NCBI GenBank assembly: GCA_035525055.1
Contig: DATLEZ010000118.1
Span: 1-15,527 of the forward strand
DNA: 15,527 nucleotides
Reading direction: 5' to 3'
Source of the DNA: DATEEG01 sp035525055
GTDB lineage: Bacteria; Actinomycetota; Acidimicrobiia; Spongiisociales; ZC4RG35
Of the stretch, positions 6,787-13,104 are shown in pieces. A model generated the notes under the pieces. It ran no database searches. It was not told the DNA's origin and was given only the letters and a program-made list of their open reading frames with translations. The translations under genes were made by a program, and so were the position numbers. Position 1 is the stretch's first letter. Each line of letters opens with the position of its first letter.

Positions 6787-7515
6787 ATGGCCAGGCCGTC
6801 GCTGCTCGTCATAAGTGCACACGTCGGCGACTTCGTATGGCGGGCGGCGGGCGCGATCGCCCTTTGCGCCGAGCAGGGCTATTCCGTGACCGTATCGTGC
6901 CTTTCCTACGGTGAACGAGGCGAGTCGGCTCGATTGTGGCGAGACGGTCTCAATCTCCAGCAGATCAAGGAGGCACGCCACCGTGAGGCCGAAAAAGCCG
7001 CGGCAGTGCTCGGAGCCACCTTGCACGCCTTCGATGCGGATGACTACCCGCTTATCGATACACCCGAGCTGGTCGAGAAGGTGGCCAGGCTCTATCGGAC
7101 GGTCATGCCATCGATCGTGATTACCCACACTGAGGGCGACCCCTGGAACCGGGACCACGAAGTCGCAAACGAGATCGCCCTTAAGGCCCGCATCATCGCC
7201 CAGGCACCTGGCTTCGACCCCGGGCAGGAGGTCCTCGGGGCCCCGCCGGTTTTCCTCTTCGAGCCTCACCAGCCGGAGTACTCGGGATTCATCCCCAACC
7301 TTCTCCTGGATATAACGAGCGTCTGGGAAAAGAAGCTGGCAGCCATGCATTGCATGGAAGGCCAGCAGCATCTGTGGGACTACTACACCGACGTTGCCAG
7401 GCGCCGCGGTGTGCAGGCTGAGCGGAACTCTGGGCCCAACCTCGGCCTTCCGTCGGGCACCATGGGAGAGGCCTACCAACGCGTCTATCCACAGGTCACC
7501 AGGGAGTTCGACTAG
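6787..7515 (+). CDS. galB: 4-oxalomesaconate hydratase, PIG-L-fold (GalB type)
   Basis: The 242-residue protein belongs to the PIG-L/LmbE zinc-hydrolase fold but has the GalB pattern rather than a sugar-deacetylase one: AHVGDFVWRAAGAIAL at 11-26, CLSYGERGESARLWR at 38-52, THTEGDPWNRDHEVAN at 113-128, GAPPVFLFEPHQPE at 151-164 and MEGQQHLWDYYT at 190-201. The zinc ligands would be His12, Asp15 and His124. GalB adds water to 4-oxalomesaconate, giving 4-carboxy-4-hydroxy-2-oxoadipate, late in the 4,5-cleavage of gallate or protocatechuate. That product is the substrate of the aldolase encoded by the next gene, whose GTG directly abuts this stop codon. The gene has no ribosome site and is probably leaderless. 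The usual AHxADF is AHVGDF here, a mild variation. Assignment by motif recall is strong. Confidence 0.85.
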   Translation: MARPSLLVISAHVGDFVWRAAGAIALCAEQGYSVTVSCLSYGERGESARLWRDGLNLQQIKEARHREAEKAAAVLGATLHAFDADDYPLIDTPELVEKVARLYRTVMPSIVITHTEGDPWNRDHEVANEIALKARIIAQAPGFDPGQEVLGAPPVFLFEPHQPEYSGFIPNLLLDITSVWEKKLAAMHCMEGQQHLWDYYTDVARRRGVQAERNSGPNLGLPSGTMGEAYQRVYPQVTREFD

Positions 7516-8214
7516 GTGACCAGGAACGTGGTCGTAACCAAGGTAGAGCGCTGCGCCGACGAGGTGATCGCAGGGCTTGGTCAGGCCGGCGTTGCCACCG
7601 TCCACGAGGCCATCGGCAAGCGAGGTCTCCTCGAATCGTCGATCGCGCCCATCCAGCAAGGATCGGCGATCGCCGGGTCGGCCGTCACGGTGCTCAGCGC
7701 TCCTGGCGACAACATGATGGTGCACGCCGCTGTCGAGCAGGTCGAGTCGGGCGACATCCTGGTCGTGGCAACCACCTCTCCATCGACCGACGGCATGGTC
7801 GGTGAGCTAATTGCGGTATCGCTCACGAAGAGGGGATGCCGGGGCCTGATCCTCGGTGCCGGCGTCAGAGACGTGGCTGCGTTGCGAGCCATGGGGTTCC
7901 CCGTCTGGTCGCAGGCAGTCCACGCGCAGGGCACAGAGAAACGCACCCCCGGTTCGGTCAACGTCCCGATAGTGATCGGGGGAGTCGCTGTCCGTCCGGG
8001 AGACGTGGTGGTGGCCGACGACGACGGCGTCGTCGTGGTCGAACGGGAGCAAGCCGGTGGAGTCCTGACGGCGGCCCTGGCCCGGATCGAGAAGGAGGCA
8101 GTCACCCGCGCCAGGCTCGCGGCCGGTGAACTCGGGTTGGACCTCTATGGCCTCAGGGAACGACTCGCCAATGAGGGCGTGGAATGGGTCGACGGGCCAG
8201 ACTCCGGGGAGTGA
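7516..8214 (+). CDS. ligK: 4-carboxy-4-hydroxy-2-oxoadipate aldolase / oxaloacetate decarboxylase (RraA-like)
   Basis: The protein has 232 residues and matches the LigK/GalC branch of the RraA-like family: GVATVHEAIGKRGLL at 25-39, AGSAVTVLSAPGDNMMVHAAVEQ at 53-75, GELIAVSLTKRG at 96-107, the metal and substrate motif GAGVRDVAALRAMGFPVWS at 114-132 (Arg118, Asp119), GSVNVPIVIGG at 146-156 and ADDDGVVVV at 167-175. The ending AAGELGLDLYGLRERL is also typical. It cleaves 4-carboxy-4-hydroxy-2-oxoadipate to pyruvate and oxaloacetate in the cytoplasm and often decarboxylates oxaloacetate. The GTG start follows the galB TAG with no gap, and AGGGAG at 7501-7506 is a good ribosome site, so the two genes are co-transcribed. 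RraA proteins that inhibit RNase E lack this context, and that alternative is unlikely. Confidence 0.9.
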   Translation: MTRNVVVTKVERCADEVIAGLGQAGVATVHEAIGKRGLLESSIAPIQQGSAIAGSAVTVLSAPGDNMMVHAAVEQVESGDILVVATTSPSTDGMVGELIAVSLTKRGCRGLILGAGVRDVAALRAMGFPVWSQAVHAQGTEKRTPGSVNVPIVIGGVAVRPGDVVVADDDGVVVVEREQAGGVLTAALARIEKEAVTRARLAAGELGLDLYGLRERLANEGVEWVDGPDSGE

Positions 8215-8228
8215 CGGGCTCGGTCCGA

Positions 8229-8250
8229 GTGGGCCGGCAATCCTGCCCAC
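8229..8250. terminator. Hairpin between convergent ligK and dioxygenase genes
   Basis: GTGGGC (8229-8234) pairs with GCCCAC (8245-8250). After one mismatch, GG/CC continue the stem to a CAAT loop. A short palindrome CTCGG-T-CCGAG (8219-8229) precedes it. It lies in the 53-bp gap between two converging stop codons. There is no T-tract, so it is at best a weak bidirectional terminator. Confidence 0.45.
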
Positions 8251-8267
8251 ACCGGGCCCGGGGAGCT

Positions 8268-9218
8268 TCAGACCGGAGGCGTTCCGTAAGTGTGAAACGA
8301 CTCGATTGTCTTGAGACCCCAGGCCTGGCCCTTCGCCCGGTCGGCCTCGGTCCAGGTGATGACGTTCCAGTCCGGGGTGAGAATCAAGCGCGCTCCGGCG
8401 TTCACTATCTCGACCCGGTTGCCACCTGGTTCCCAGACGTAAAGGAAGAAGGTCTGCTGGATGGCGTGCTTGTGGGGGCCTGTCTCGATGTGGATGCCGG
8501 CCTCCAAAAACAGGTCGGCCCCGCGCAGAATGTCCTCCCGCTGGTCGACGGCGAAGGCGACGTGATGAAGCCGCCCGCTGCTCCCGGTCCGGTCGGCGAC
8601 ATAGACGACGTCATATCCCTTGTTGCAAAAGGTCATCCAGGCCCCGGTTATCGAACCGTCGTTCATCTGAATCTGCTCGGTGGGAAGCGCCCCGAGAGTG
8701 GCCACCAGAGAATCGCGATTCGCCGCGACGTCGCCGGCGAGGAAGTTGACGTGATCGAGCCGGCGAACGCCGACGCCGTGATTCGGCCGCCGCTGCCCCT
8801 GATTCTTGAGCGCGGGCACCAGCTCATCGGGCGGCGTGTACCTCTTCGAATCGAAATAGATGTCCAACCCGTGACCGTCCGGGTCGGTGAACTGGTAGGT
8901 GTCTCCCCGTCCGGGCTCCCCATCCCACCACTTCCCTACGGTGCTCGTGCCTGCGATCTCATCGGCTACCCGGCGAAGTCCGTTCTCACTCGAGGCGCGC
9001 AATCCGACTCGGCCCACTCCCGAGGTCTCGTGCGCCGTCAGCTTCAGGGAGAACGTCTCATAGTCGTCCCACGCCCGCAGATACACCGAATCGCCCGACG
9101 ACTCCACTGGGTGCATCGAAAGAGTATTCGTGAAGAACTCCAGGCTCTCCTCGAACGTCGGCGTCAACAACTCAACGTAACCCAGTTGGGCAACGTCTAC
9201 GTGAGTCCGGACCGCCAT
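8268..9218 (-). CDS. Type I extradiol (VOC) ring-cleavage dioxygenase, catechol 2,3-dioxygenase-like
   Basis: The 316 residues form two vicinal-oxygen-chelate halves. The C-terminal half carries the Fe(II) triad: His156 (RLDHVNFL), His219 (RLHHVAFAVD) and Glu270 (GGNRVEIVNAG). Compared with Pseudomonas XylE, His251 in GPHKH and Tyr260 align with the active-site His246 and Tyr255. The general acid-base His199 of XylE aligns with Tyr202 in KGYDVVYVAD, so one catalytic histidine appears to be replaced. The enzyme should open a catechol-type ring beside the diol. Its substrate is not readable. The gene starts 10 bp after the DUF6282 gene, so both are one transcript, convergent with galB-ligK. A non-dioxygenase VOC role such as isomerase or lyase cannot be excluded given the substitution. 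The ribosome site is a weak purine run, GAGAGAAGAAG. Confidence 0.8.
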   Translation of the reverse strand: MAVRTHVDVAQLGYVELLTPTFEESLEFFTNTLSMHPVESSGDSVYLRAWDDYETFSLKLTAHETSGVGRVGLRASSENGLRRVADEIAGTSTVGKWWDGEPGRGDTYQFTDPDGHGLDIYFDSKRYTPPDELVPALKNQGQRRPNHGVGVRRLDHVNFLAGDVAANRDSLVATLGALPTEQIQMNDGSITGAWMTFCNKGYDVVYVADRTGSSGRLHHVAFAVDQREDILRGADLFLEAGIHIETGPHKHAIQQTFFLYVWEPGGNRVEIVNAGARLILTPDWNVITWTEADRAKGQAWGLKTIESFHTYGTPPV

Positions 9219-9228
9219 GCTTCTTCTC

Positions 9229-10158
9229 TCATTCGGCGGCGATGAGCTTGGACGGGTTTCCGACGGTCATTGTCTTCACGTCCCGTTCGTCCCACCCGTT
9301 CTCGAGCAGCATCTGGGCAAATGCCGCTAAGCCCTCGGCAACCGGCGGGTTGGCCACCTGGCCGAGGTCTGTCGAGATGATCGTCTGCTCGACACCGGAG
9401 GCGGCGATGCCCTCGAACACGGATTCCCAAGTGCATTTCCCGGTGTAAGGCGTCGTGAAACAGTGCTCCAGGTAGGCACCCTGCTCGGCGAGAGCCTTCT
9501 GGTCAGAAGGGCGGAGGTTCTGGGACGGGAATTCGGGGTGAGTGATTATCACCCGCTTAACGCCGTGTCCGAAGGCGAGCGGAACGACCTGGTTGATCTC
9601 GGACCGGCTCAGGTGCCCGGTGGCCAAGACCATGTTGTGCTCCACGACCGCCGCGAAGCAGTCGAGTAAGGCAGGCAGCGGGCGTCCGTCCGGGTCGAAC
9701 ACGTCGACCGGAGACTTGATGAGGTTGCGGGCCTCCATGTCCCTCTTGATCTGCAGCCAGACCGGAGGCTTCGCCATCTCCGGATGCTCACCGCTCCACT
9801 CGTTGCGGGAGTCCACGGTCGGAAGCCACACGATCCTCGCCCCGGATCGTCCGGCGATGTCGACGGCCACGGGATTGATTCCTCCCACTCCGTGGTTGAG
9901 GCACACGGCCCCGAACGCTTCGATCCCCGGCACGGCCGCAGTCACGACCTTCGCCCTCTCGGCAGTGGGTGCGTAATGGGACTTGAGCACAAAGCCGGCG
10001 AGCCCGCGGCCGAGGAAGTCTCGGGCGAGAGCGAGGTCGTCGGTTCTCCGTGGAGCCAGATCAGGCTCCACGTGAACCTGGAGGTCGTACGCGCCCGCAA
10101 TCGCCTCCCACGCCCGATCGCTGACGGAGTCAAGGAGCGGCGCTGAACTAGAAGTCAC
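9229..10158 (-). CDS. DUF6282 family amidohydrolase-like protein
   Basis: I read this 309-residue protein as a DUF6282-type TIM-barrel metallohydrolase, a family without an established reaction. Visible landmarks are DLQVHVEPDLAPR at 25-37, VLKSHYAPT at 57-65 with a possible metal-bridging Lys59 and His61, ATGHLS at 179-184, IITHPEFPSQ at 204-213 and ISTDLGQ at 261-267 with the expected metal Asp264. The opening motif is Gln-Val-His where amidohydrolases normally have His-x-His, so one metal ligand looks replaced (Gln27, codon CAG). The start is GTG, with GAGG about a dozen bases upstream. It is the first gene of a two-gene unit with the extradiol dioxygenase, so it may act on a ring-cleavage product, for example as a lactonase or hydrolase. 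That role is inferred from context only. Confidence 0.65.
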   Translation of the reverse strand: MTSSSAPLLDSVSDRAWEAIAGAYDLQVHVEPDLAPRRTDDLALARDFLGRGLAGFVLKSHYAPTAERAKVVTAAVPGIEAFGAVCLNHGVGGINPVAVDIAGRSGARIVWLPTVDSRNEWSGEHPEMAKPPVWLQIKRDMEARNLIKSPVDVFDPDGRPLPALLDCFAAVVEHNMVLATGHLSRSEINQVVPLAFGHGVKRVIITHPEFPSQNLRPSDQKALAEQGAYLEHCFTTPYTGKCTWESVFEGIAASGVEQTIISTDLGQVANPPVAEGLAAFAQMLLENGWDERDVKTMTVGNPSKLIAAE

Positions 10159-10336
10159 CAGAGCGACCTCAAACCCGTGCTGCCGGACTGAAGTGGCGAT
10201 CGGCCAACGACCCGGTTTCCTCCCCTAGCCGCCCGTCCGTCGTCTTTCATCGTCCCCTCGGCTTGGTTGTCGGTCGGCGGCCCGTCACCGGACAGACCGT
10301 ACGTAGCCCCAACATGATTGTCCACAACTTCGCCCG

Positions 10337-10387
10337 TCAGTCTTCACCGATCAGCGCCGTAAGGACCTCAACCGTGGCCCGGGTCAT
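10337..10387 (-). pseudogene. Possible N-terminal remnant of a PadR-like regulator, or a leader peptide
   Basis: The reading is ATG at 10387, 16 residues (MTRATVEVLTALIGED), then TGA. GAAGG upstream at 10395-10399 is a plausible ribosome site. The peptide resembles the first helix of PadR-family repressors, but nothing after the stop continues that fold. It may be a decayed start of such a gene, or a short leader for the DUF6282-dioxygenase unit lying downstream on the same strand. Chance is quite possible at this length. Confidence 0.25.
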
Positions 10388-10478
10388 GGGCGCCTTCAAA
10401 CCGGAGAACCTAGAAGCCTGAGAGCCGCGGTCATCTCGTCCACGCGCCGGATCGCGCGCTGCCGGGAGGCTTCGCTGG

Positions 10479-10484
10479 TATATC
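10479..10484 (+). promoter_or_regulatory. Candidate -10 element of the synthetase gene, leaderless transcript
   Basis: TATATC ends eight bases before the ATG at 10493. The nearest purine-rich stretch, GGGAGG at 10464-10469, is too far upstream to act as a ribosome site. The layout parallels that of galB, suggesting transcription starts at or beside the start codon. Confidence 0.35.
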
Positions 10485-10492
10485 TGTTCCCG

Positions 10493-11986
10493 ATGGGCTC
10501 GACCCTTCCCTTGATCGAGCGGACGCTCGGATACTCGAATCGCACCGCTGTCAGAGACGACGCCGGTACCTATACCTACGCCGAACTCGTGGCGGACTCC
10601 CAAAGCGGTGCTTCCCGATTGCTCGAAGGGACAACCGATCTGAACGAGGGACGCGTCTCCTTCATGGTCGAGTCCACCTACGACTACGTGCGGGTGCAAT
10701 GGTCGATCTGGAGGGCAGGTGGCGTCGCCGTCCCGCTGTGCCTCACCCATCCCGCCCCCGAGTTGGAGTACGTCCTTGATACCACTCGCCCGGCGCTGGC
10801 AGTGGCCTCACCGGCTTATGCGGGCCTGTTGGCACCGCTGGCCCGAGCGCGGGGCATCGACTTCCTTCTTGTCGAGGATGTTGGTGGAGAGCCGGCGGCG
10901 ATGCCGGACGTGGCGCCCGGGCGTGGGGCGATGATCCTGTTCACTAGTGGCACCACCGGTCGTCCCAAAGGCGTGGTCATCACGCACGCCAACATCGCCG
11001 CCCAGATTCGATCCCTGGTCGAGGCCTGGGAGTGGAGCGAGGACGATCGCATCCTCCTGACCCTCCCGCTGCATCACATCCATGGCATCGTCAACGTCAT
11101 CGGTTGTGCTTTATGGAGCGGCGCCCGGTGCGACATGTTGCCGAGCTTCGACGCGGGCAAAGTGATCGATCGGCTCAGTTCCGGTGACCTCAGCTTGTTC
11201 ATGGCTGTGCCGACGATCTACCACCGTCTCATTGCTCATCTCGACAAGGCGTCGCCCTCCGAGCGCCAGGAATTCAGAGAGGGCTGCGAAAGGCTCCGGT
11301 TGATGGTCTCCGGTTCGGCCGCGCTTCCCATTCCGGTCCTGGAGCGCTGGCGGGAACTGAGCGGCCACACCCTGCTCGAGCGGTTTGGCATGACCGAGAT
11401 CGGGATGGGCCTGTCGAATCCGCTTCGAGGTGAGAGAGTGCCCGGTGAAGTGGGTCGACCGCTGCCCGGTGTGGAGGCGCGACTGGTCGACGACGGCGGA
11501 GGCCCCCTCGGCGAGGGAACGCCGGGCGAGATCCAGATCAAGGGACCGACGGTCTTCTCGGAATATTGGGAACGACCCGAGGCGACCGCCGAGGCTTTCA
11601 CAGATGACGGCTGGTTTCGGACCGGCGACACAGCTGTGGTCGGGGACGGCCGGTACCGGATCCTGGGGCGGTCGTCGGTCGACATTCTCAAGTCGGGCGG
11701 CGAGAAGATCTCGGCGCTCGAGATAGAGGATGTCCTCCTCCGTCACGATGCGGTGGGCGAGGCGGCGGTCGTCGGCATCGACGACGAGGAGTGGGGTCAG
11801 CGAGTGGTGGCCGTCGTTGTGGCAACGGCGCCGGTTGCGGCGGACGAGTTGAAGGAGTGGTGTCGGGCCCACCTGGCCGCTCACAAAGTTCCCAAGGCTT
11901 ACCTCTTCACGGAGGTCATCCCCCGCAATCCCCTTGGGAAGACCCTCAAAACGGACGTAGTGCGCTGGGTTCTCGATCAGATCTGA
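10493..11986 (+). CDS. MatB-like acyl-CoA synthetase (malonyl-CoA synthetase family)
   Basis: A 497-residue AMP-forming ligase with all family signatures: the ATP loop TSGTTGRPKG (151-160), LPLHHIHG (191-198), ERFGMTE (296-302), GWFRTGD (373-379), the hinge and CoA region GRSSVDILKSGGEKIS (392-407), and the catalytic lysine in NPLGK (Lys483). The hinge text, GERVPGEVGRPLPGV after the ERFGMTE block, and the length are most like malonyl/methylmalonyl-CoA synthetase MatB. The substrate is therefore probably a small dicarboxylic acid, perhaps one released by ring cleavage; a short aromatic acid is the alternative. It activates the acid with ATP, then transfers it to CoA in the cytoplasm. It is transcribed alone, divergent from the DUF6282 unit and convergent with the aldo/keto reductase. 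No ribosome site is seen. Enzyme class is firm, substrate tentative. Confidence 0.88.
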   Translation: MGSTLPLIERTLGYSNRTAVRDDAGTYTYAELVADSQSGASRLLEGTTDLNEGRVSFMVESTYDYVRVQWSIWRAGGVAVPLCLTHPAPELEYVLDTTRPALAVASPAYAGLLAPLARARGIDFLLVEDVGGEPAAMPDVAPGRGAMILFTSGTTGRPKGVVITHANIAAQIRSLVEAWEWSEDDRILLTLPLHHIHGIVNVIGCALWSGARCDMLPSFDAGKVIDRLSSGDLSLFMAVPTIYHRLIAHLDKASPSERQEFREGCERLRLMVSGSAALPIPVLERWRELSGHTLLERFGMTEIGMGLSNPLRGERVPGEVGRPLPGVEARLVDDGGGPLGEGTPGEIQIKGPTVFSEYWERPEATAEAFTDDGWFRTGDTAVVGDGRYRILGRSSVDILKSGGEKISALEIEDVLLRHDAVGEAAVVGIDDEEWGQRVVAVVVATAPVAADELKEWCRAHLAAHKVPKAYLFTEVIPRNPLGKTLKTDVVRWVLDQI

Positions 11987-12016
11987 GGTGTCGCCCGGGT
12001 GGCCGCTGCTTTCGCG

Positions 12017-12049
12017 ACCCAGACGGTGCGCCGCGCGCAAGGTCTGGGT
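12017..12049. terminator. Strong two-part hairpin between convergent genes
   Basis: ACCCAGAC (12017-12024) pairs with GTCTGGGT (12042-12049). Inside a two-base internal loop on each side, TGCGC (12027-12031) pairs with GCGCA (12035-12039) around a CGC loop. That gives thirteen perfect base pairs in 33 bases. It sits in the 76-bp gap between the synthetase stop and the aldo/keto reductase stop, where a bidirectional terminator is expected. There is no T-tract on either side. Confidence 0.6.
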
Positions 12050-12062
12050 GATAAAGACGGAG

Positions 12063-13013
12063 TTAGTTGAGGGCGGCGACCTCGGCGCGTTCGGCTCGGG
12101 TGAGGGTCCATTGGGTGGCGGCAGCGTTGATGCGGACCTGGTCGGGCGACGTGGCGCCGGCAATGACCGAGGGCACGAGCGGATTGGAGAGCAGCCAGGC
12201 GATAGCAAGGTCCAGGACTGTGCGTCCGCGGGCGGCGGCGAACTCCGCCCAGCGCTCGACCCGGTCGAGGGTCTCCTCCGTCAGAGCGAAGTGGTCCCGG
12301 GGGGTCCACGACGCCAGCCGGCTCCCGGGTGGCGGTGGCCGGTTCTTCGAGTAACGCCCGGTGAGGAGCCCGCTCGCCAGCGGGAAATACGGCAGGAAGG
12401 CAATCCCGTATTCCTCGCACAAGGGGAGCACATCCTGCTCGGCCTCCTTGCGCAGCAGGCTGTATTCGTTCTCAACCGTGCCGAAGCGGGCATAACCCTT
12501 GACCCGGCTGATCGACTCGGCCTCACGAAGCAACTCTGCGGTGAAGTTGGAGCATCCGATCTCCCGGACCTTTCCAGCCTGGACCAATTCGGTCAAGGCT
12601 CCCAGGGTTTCTTCAACAGGTATGGCTGGATCCGGGAAATGAATCATGTAGAGATCGATGTACTCGGTTCCGAGCCGACGCAGGCTTTGCTCGCAGGCCC
12701 GGTGAATCCAGTCGCGGCCCCCGCCGGCATCGGCCGGGTCGTCGCTCATCGGCAGCCCGAACTTGGTGGCAACGACCACCCCTTCTCGCAGAGCCCCGAG
12801 CGCCTTGCCGAGGAACTCCTCAGAGCGGCCCGGTCCCGAAAACGGGTGGTCGCCGTACCCGTACCGATCGGCGGTGTCGAAAAACGTGATCCCTGATTCG
12901 AGCGCCGCCCGGACTACTTCGGTCGAGGCCGCTTGATCGATCTTGCGGGCGAAGTTGTTGCAGCCCAGTCCCAATTCGGAGACTTCCAGCGACCCGATCA
13001 ACCGGGTATTCAC
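12063..13013 (-). CDS. Aldo/keto reductase
   Basis: The 316 residues are the normal length for a TIM-barrel NADP(H)-dependent aldo/keto reductase. The catalytic tetrad is present: Asp46 (FFDTADRYG), Tyr51, Lys84 (VATKFG) and His125 (MIHFPDP). EIGCSNF and the late SNPLVPSVIAGATSPDQV stretch, near residues 285-302, mark the cofactor-binding end. It reduces carbonyls or oxidises alcohols in the cytoplasm. The substrate cannot be read, but small aldehydes or ketones from ring cleavage are plausible in this context. The start is GTG with GGAGGG about nine bases upstream. The gene is monocistronic, divergent from the M24 hydrolase operon across a 91-bp spacer, so the two may share control. Confidence 0.9.
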   Translation of the reverse strand: MNTRLIGSLEVSELGLGCNNFARKIDQAASTEVVRAALESGITFFDTADRYGYGDHPFSGPGRSEEFLGKALGALREGVVVATKFGLPMSDDPADAGGGRDWIHRACEQSLRRLGTEYIDLYMIHFPDPAIPVEETLGALTELVQAGKVREIGCSNFTAELLREAESISRVKGYARFGTVENEYSLLRKEAEQDVLPLCEEYGIAFLPYFPLASGLLTGRYSKNRPPPPGSRLASWTPRDHFALTEETLDRVERWAEFAAARGRTVLDLAIAWLLSNPLVPSVIAGATSPDQVRINAAATQWTLTRAERAEVAALN

Positions 13014-13053
13014 GGGACCATTCCCTCCACGTGTTCCCCCAAACTCGCCTCGA

Positions 13054-13089
13054 TACTATGCACAATATTGGAAGGTCCGTTTTCAAAAC
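13054..13089 (+). promoter_or_regulatory. Promoter and operator-like palindromes before the M24 operon
   Basis: TACTAT (13054-13059) is a good -10 candidate. Two perfect palindromes follow: CAATATTG (13063-13070) and GTTTT-C-AAAAC (13079-13089). They cover the expected transcription start and early leader, a repressor-like position. AAAGGAG (13094-13100) then serves the ATG at 13105. The AT-rich composition stands out from the GC-rich surroundings. Confidence 0.45.
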
Positions 13090-13104
13090 ATTCAAAGGAG
13101 ACCC

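Larger units (their letters stand above)
10159..10492. other. Divergent spacer between the DUF6282 and synthetase genes
   Basis: This 334-bp gap should hold the promoters of both flanking genes. Apart from the 16-codon frame at 10337-10387 and the TATATC box before 10493, I see only a few small self-complementary sequences such as TACGTA around 10310. No sharp operator, repeat or RNA gene was found. Confidence 0.5.

Noticed and set aside
6739..7725. Minus-strand open frame of 328 codons opposite galB and ligK
   Set aside because: It covers the ends of two abutting genes with clear family motifs and has no fold-like features of its own.
8184..9245. Plus-strand open frame of 353 codons opposite the extradiol dioxygenase
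   Set aside because: The dioxygenase on the other strand has a complete metal triad and the opposite frame has no recognisable motif.
11111..12208. Minus-strand open frame of 365 codons opposite the synthetase
   Set aside because: The synthetase has every AMP-binding signature on the plus strand, and this frame runs through the terminator into the reductase end.
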